Shown here piece after piece: positions 12,729-15,669 of a DNA stretch of 15,669 nucleotides (position 1 is its first letter; each line of letters starts with the position of its first letter). Source of the DNA: JAHJSY01 sp964557155 (GTDB lineage: Bacteria; Patescibacteriota; Minisyncoccia; Minisyncoccales; GWA2-38-27); NCBI GenBank assembly GCA_964557155.1, contig CAZKZC010000011.1, forward strand, positions 1 to 15,669, in the 5' to 3' direction. The notes under the pieces were generated by a model, which ran no database searches, had not been told where the DNA came from, and worked only from the letters and a program-made list of their open reading frames with translations. The position numbers were made by a program, and so were the translations under genes.

Positions 12729-13514
12729 TTAAAATTCTGTTATTATAAATAAATTTTCTACAGATGAAAGATTGAAAGATGGCTCAATTTCTGCCTGTTG
12801 AAATGATTCTATATCGCTTTTTCTGATAGATTTAATTTTTCCGACTAATAATCCTTCTGGGTAAATACCACTTATAGAACTAGTACAAATTATATCTCCT
12901 TCATTTACTTCTGCCTCGCTGGGAATAAGATCAAAAAACAAACCCTCGTTCTCCATTCCTTTTATCACTCCCGAAATTAAGGAGCCAGGCCTCTTGGCGT
13001 CAAAGGAGCTATTTTTATTAGAGATAAGCATTACTTTTGAAAATTTATTATAGACCTCAATAACTCTACCAACTAAAACCTTTTCTTCTGTTATAACTGG
13101 CATATTTTTCGAAATATTATCTTTCTCGCCCTTATTAATCAGAATAGAATCTTGCGAAATATCTTTGCTAATTATTTGAGCTAAAGATAATTTAAATTCC
13201 TTTTGAAGTTCAACTTCTAGAGCTTTTTTTAAAGATTGATTTTCTTGTTCATATTCTCTTAAAGATACTATTTGAGAAAGCAGTTTTTGATTACTAGCTT
13301 CAAGCTGATCTATCCTCTCTTTTAAATTACCCGAGATAAATATTCCTAAGAAAAAATTTGATGTACTATCCCCTGCTCTCCAAAATACTTTTTGGATTGG
13401 AGCAGAAAAGGAATAAAAAAAGCCTCTCATTTCTTTTTGAAAGACATTCAATAAAACAAAAACCAAAACTAAAACAATTAACCCAAGCCAAATTTTATTC
13501 TTTTTTAAAAACAT
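12729..13514 (-). CDS. mreC: Rod shape-determining protein MreC
   Basis: A bitopic membrane protein of the elongasome that activates PBP2 from outside the membrane. A single anchor lies at about 9-24, followed by a coiled coil at about 62-100 (ERIDQLEASNQKLLSQIVSLREYEQENQSL in heptads). The double beta-barrel domain follows, with ILINKGEKDNISKNMPVITEEKVLVGRVIEV and the C-terminal VNEGDIICTSSISGIYPEGLLVGKI typical of MreC. The 261-residue length is normal. The gene starts 8 nt after the dCMP deaminase stop. An imperfect copy of the GCCTGGC-centred palindrome lies inside it at 12979-12995, encoding KRPGSL. Confidence 0.93.
   Translation of the reverse strand: MFLKKNKIWLGLIVLVLVFVLLNVFQKEMRGFFYSFSAPIQKVFWRAGDSTSNFFLGIFISGNLKERIDQLEASNQKLLSQIVSLREYEQENQSLKKALEVELQKEFKLSLAQIISKDISQDSILINKGEKDNISKNMPVITEEKVLVGRVIEVYNKFSKVMLISNKNSSFDAKRPGSLISGVIKGMENEGLFFDLIPSEAEVNEGDIICTSSISGIYPEGLLVGKIKSIRKSDIESFQQAEIEPSFNLSSVENLFIITEF
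12979..12995. repeat. Imperfect intragenic palindrome in mreC
   Basis: AAGGAGC and GCCTCTT flank CAG, with two mismatches in the stem. The first 12 bases are identical to 4152-4163. It may be a degenerate member of the GCCTGGC family or a coincidence. Confidence 0.35.
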
Positions 13515-13522
13515 AAAGGATT

Positions 13523-14029
13523 TTATTGGCGACTATATTCTTCAACGGTATCATTCATAACAACTAACTCTATGCCAGCATTTTTCAATAACTGTTCAGA
13601 CGAACTGCCAGCGTGATATCTTTTTTGGGCTACCACCTTTTTTATGCCTACGCGTATTATCCTCATAGCACAATTATAGCAAGGAGCCATTTTGACATAA
13701 ATTATTGCTCCCTCAATTTTTATTCCGTCTTTAGCACATTGCAAAATAGCATTTTCTTCGGCGTGTAGTGTCCTTACACAATGTTGAGAACTGTTTCCTT
13801 TATCATCAGTTACTGTTTTTATCATATGTCCAACTTCGTCACAATGAGGTTGACCAGGAGGAGCTCCAACATAACCGCTAGCTAAAATAGTATTACCTGG
13901 ACTAACGATAACCGCGGCATTGCGACCCCTATCGCAAGTCGCTCTTTTACTTAAAGGTTCTAATAAAGACAAAAAATATTCATCCCAAGTAGGACGAATA
14001 TATTTAGATTGTGTGTTATTTTCTTCCAT
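13523..14029 (-). CDS. dCMP deaminase (ComEB-like)
   Basis: A zinc enzyme converting dCMP to dUMP, supplying the precursor for dTMP. The deaminase signature is complete: LHAEENAI provides the zinc His and catalytic Glu, and PCYNC the two zinc Cys. The family-specific segments CDRGRNAAVIVSPGN, GAPPGQPHCDEVGHM and HCVRT match dCMP rather than cytidine deaminases. I chose ATG 14029 (168 aa); a TTG at 14041 would add four residues and overlap rplK. The gene lies 4 nt after rplK, where rplA is usually found, and 8 nt before mreC. With PyrG in the same window it adds to pyrimidine nucleotide interconversion. Confidence 0.93.
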   Translation of the reverse strand: MEENNTQSKYIRPTWDEYFLSLLEPLSKRATCDRGRNAAVIVSPGNTILASGYVGAPPGQPHCDEVGHMIKTVTDDKGNSSQHCVRTLHAEENAILQCAKDGIKIEGAIIYVKMAPCYNCAMRIIRVGIKKVVAQKRYHAGSSSEQLLKNAGIELVVMNDTVEEYSRQ

Positions 14030-14033
14030 GTTT

Positions 14034-14459
14034 TTATTCAACTACTTCAACCCCCATGTTTTTGGCGGTTCCAGTAATAACTTTCATTGCTTGTTCTACA
14101 TCGTTAGTATTTAGATCAGACATTTTTCTTTCAGCTACTCTTCTTAATTGATCTTTGGTTATTTTGCCAACCATCTTTTTATTTGGTTCTCCAGAACCTT
14201 TTTCTAAGCCAATCTCTTTCTTTATGAGTTGAGAAGCTGGTGGTTGCTTTACTTGAAAATCATATGTTCTATCAGCATAAATCGTAATCTCAACAGGAAT
14301 TTTAAATCCCTCTTGTTCTCTTGTGGCGTCGTTAAACTTCTGACAAAATTCAGCAATATTTAAACCATGCTGAGCCAAAGCTGGACCAACTGGAGGTGCT
14401 GGGGTTGCCTTACTCGCTGGAATTTGAAGTTTTACTTTTGCAATAACTGTTTTAGCCAT
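14034..14459 (-). CDS. rplK: 50S ribosomal protein L11
   Basis: L11 forms the GTPase-associated centre with 23S rRNA. The 141-residue length is exact for the family. The N-terminal domain has VKLQIPASKATPAPPVGPALAQHG with the Pro-rich hinge, and NIAEFCQKFNDAT. The C-terminal RNA-binding domain runs from about 75, with KPPASQ-like KQPPASQLIKKE, GKITKDQLRRVAE and GTAKNMGVEV. It follows nusG by 4 nt in the usual secE-nusG-rplK order, but rplA does not follow. Confidence 0.97.
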   Translation of the reverse strand: MAKTVIAKVKLQIPASKATPAPPVGPALAQHGLNIAEFCQKFNDATREQEGFKIPVEITIYADRTYDFQVKQPPASQLIKKEIGLEKGSGEPNKKMVGKITKDQLRRVAERKMSDLNTNDVEQAMKVITGTAKNMGVEVVE

Positions 14460-14463
14460 AATA

Positions 14464-15009
14464 TTATATCTTTTTAATTTGAAGAGAATCTAACTCAACA
14501 GGAGTATCTCTGCCAAACATATTTACTAATACTTTAATCTTCCCCCTGTTTGGATCAATAGCTGAAACCTTTCCATCAAAATCTTTAAACGGACCATCAA
14601 TAATTTTAACCGCATCGCCTACTTCAACCTCAATATTGTGTTTAGGAGTTTCAACACCCATTCTTTTCTTCAGTGTTTGAATTTCTGCTTCAGAAACTGG
14701 CACTGGAGTAGTTCCTACTCCAACAAAACCAGTAACATTAGGCGTATTTCTAACAACATACCAAGAATCATCGGTAACAATCATTTCTACTAAAACATAT
14801 CCTGGGTATATTTTTTCTTCAACGGTTTTTCTTTTTCCACTCTTAATTTTAATCTTCTTTTCTTTAGGAACAATAACGCTAAATATTTTATCATCCATAC
14901 CTAAAGAATCAACTCTTTGTTTCAAGCTTTTAGCAACAGCATCTTCATATCCTGAATAAGTATGAATTACATACCAATTTTTTTGTTCTGGTAATTGTTG
15001 TTTTGGCAT
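14464..15009 (-). CDS. nusG: Transcription termination/antitermination factor NusG
   Basis: NusG binds RNA polymerase and modulates pausing, termination and coupling to ribosomes. The 181 residues comprise the NGN domain (about 10-115: KNWYVIHTYSGYEDAVAKSL, KIYPGYVLVEM, VRNTPNVTGFVG) and the C-terminal KOW domain (about 125-181: VEVGDAVKIIDGPFKDFDGKV, then VNMFGRDTPVELD). Its start overlaps the secE stop by one base (TAATG), implying coupled translation. Confidence 0.97.
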   Translation of the reverse strand: MPKQQLPEQKNWYVIHTYSGYEDAVAKSLKQRVDSLGMDDKIFSVIVPKEKKIKIKSGKRKTVEEKIYPGYVLVEMIVTDDSWYVVRNTPNVTGFVGVGTTPVPVSEAEIQTLKKRMGVETPKHNIEVEVGDAVKIIDGPFKDFDGKVSAIDPNRGKIKVLVNMFGRDTPVELDSLQIKKI

Positions 15010-15200
15010 TACATTACATATTTATTTAATATTGTTGAGAATATATAATCAAGACCGCCCAAAAAAGCAGCTACAGAAAGAGACACACCAACTATGATTA
15101 AAGTATATTTGATAGTTTCTTTCCTGCTGGGCCAATTAACCTTTTTCATTTCTAAACGCACTTCTTTTAGGAATGTGAATAGTTTTATAATTAATTTCAT
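15009..15200 (-). CDS. secE: Preprotein translocase subunit SecE
   Basis: SecE clamps the SecY channel in the cytoplasmic membrane. The 63-residue length is typical of minimal SecE. The amphipathic segment VRLEMKKVNWPSRKETIKYT (14-33) carries the conserved VxWPxR pattern, followed by one membrane helix (about 32-54). It precedes nusG as in most bacteria and follows gyrB by about 26 bp without a visible terminator or convincing promoter. The usual tRNA gene upstream of secE is absent. Confidence 0.95.
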   Translation of the reverse strand: MKLIIKLFTFLKEVRLEMKKVNWPSRKETIKYTLIIVGVSLSVAAFLGGLDYIFSTILNKYVM

Positions 15201-15226
15201 AATAGTTTAATTGTAATCAAAAATCC

Positions 15227-15669
15227 TTAAATGTCAAGGTTTTTGACTTCTTTGGCGTAAGTTTGAATAAATTTCTTTCTTGGGGGAACTTCATCGCCCA
15301 TTAAAGTATCAAAGATTCTATCAGCTTCTTTGGCGTCTTCAACAGTTATCTGTAATAGCACTCGCCTTTCTGGATCCATTGTTGTTTCCCATAGTTGATC
15401 TGGATTCATCTCTCCCAAACCTTTATATCTCTGTATAGAAGGTGCTGTTTTATCTTTGTTAAAAGAAGTTAATATCTTTTCTTTTTCTGAATCAGTATAG
15501 GCGTATTGTATGTTTTTCCCAGACTGAATCTTATATAATGGCGGTTGAGCAGCGTAAAGATAGCCATTTTCAATAATCGGTTTAAAATGACGATAGAACA
15601 AAGTTAACAAAAGAGTTTTAATATGATTACCGTCCGAATCAGCATCAGCCATTAAAATAATTCGGTGAT
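15227..15669 (-). CDS. gyrB: DNA gyrase subunit B, C-terminal part (cut by window end)
   Basis: The frame is open to the window edge; about 147 C-terminal residues are visible. HRIILMADADSDGNHIKTLL contains the DxD of the TOPRIM metal site, followed by TLFYRHFKPIIENGYLYAAQPPLYK, the QRYKGLGEMNPDQLWETTMDPERR motif and the terminal KEVKNLDI of GyrB. DADSDGNHI stands where DADVDGAHI is usual. The subunit supplies ATPase and metal functions for negative supercoiling. ParE is the alternative, but the C-terminus fits GyrB better. The internal ATG at 15652 is not the start. Confidence 0.9.
   Translation of the reverse strand, partial: HRIILMADADSDGNHIKTLLLTLFYRHFKPIIENGYLYAAQPPLYKIQSGKNIQYAYTDSEKEKILTSFNKDKTAPSIQRYKGLGEMNPDQLWETTMDPERRVLLQITVEDAKEADRIFDTLMGDEVPPRKKFIQTYAKEVKNLDI

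Overview
The window looks like a scaffold from a Candidate Phyla Radiation (Patescibacteria) bacterium, most likely of the Parcubacteria branch. It is AT-rich. Its genes are short and tightly packed, with start/stop overlaps and few clear Shine-Dalgarno sites. It carries gene families familiar from these genomes: a DUF5674 protein, a CTP synthase with divergent motifs, a single Xer recombinase, a short MreD, and rplK without rplA next to it. TGA is read as stop (DUF5674 gene, gltX, the oxidoreductase), so the code is standard rather than the TGA=Gly code of Gracilibacteria and Absconditabacteria. The taxonomic placement is inference from gene content. A run of exactly 100 N at 3899-3998 is a scaffolding gap, so gene order across it is assumed.

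Layout. Bases 1-330 are an unusually GC-rich non-coding stretch packed with hairpins. On the + strand follow a processing-protease gene (S41/CtpA), rplI (L9) and pyrG, probably one operon. Convergent to these is rpmA (L27), which abuts the gap. After the gap, again on +, come a 5'-truncated FAD oxidoreductase of the geranylgeranyl-reductase type, uppS, a coupled pair (DUF5674 plus an unknown), a doubtful small ORF, an MscS channel, and a 39-residue very acidic micro-ORF with its own promoter and a perfect terminator hairpin. From 7700 to the end everything is on the - strand. In transcription order these are gyrB (3' part), secE, nusG, rplK, dCMP deaminase, mreC, mreD, PBP2, gltX and a small secreted protein, then xer under its own strong promoter.

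Functionally the window is mostly housekeeping: translation (L9, L27, L11, GltX), transcription and secretion (NusG, SecE), DNA topology and chromosome resolution (GyrB, Xer), nucleotides (PyrG, dCMP deaminase), and envelope growth (UppS lipid carrier, MreC/MreD/PBP2, S41 protease, MscS). I found no defence system, transposase, CRISPR array, rRNA or tRNA.

The unusual content is in small DNA structures. (a) Several perfect palindromes with 3-nt loops occur in intergenic DNA and also in frame inside genes; at least two sequence families recur, three copies lie inside one oxidoreductase gene, and one copy sits against the mreD start. (b) A 14-bp inverted repeat frames the uppS start and encodes its N-terminal extension. 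(c) A 19-base direct repeat flanks the xer gene, one copy forming its last codons and the other its 5' leader.
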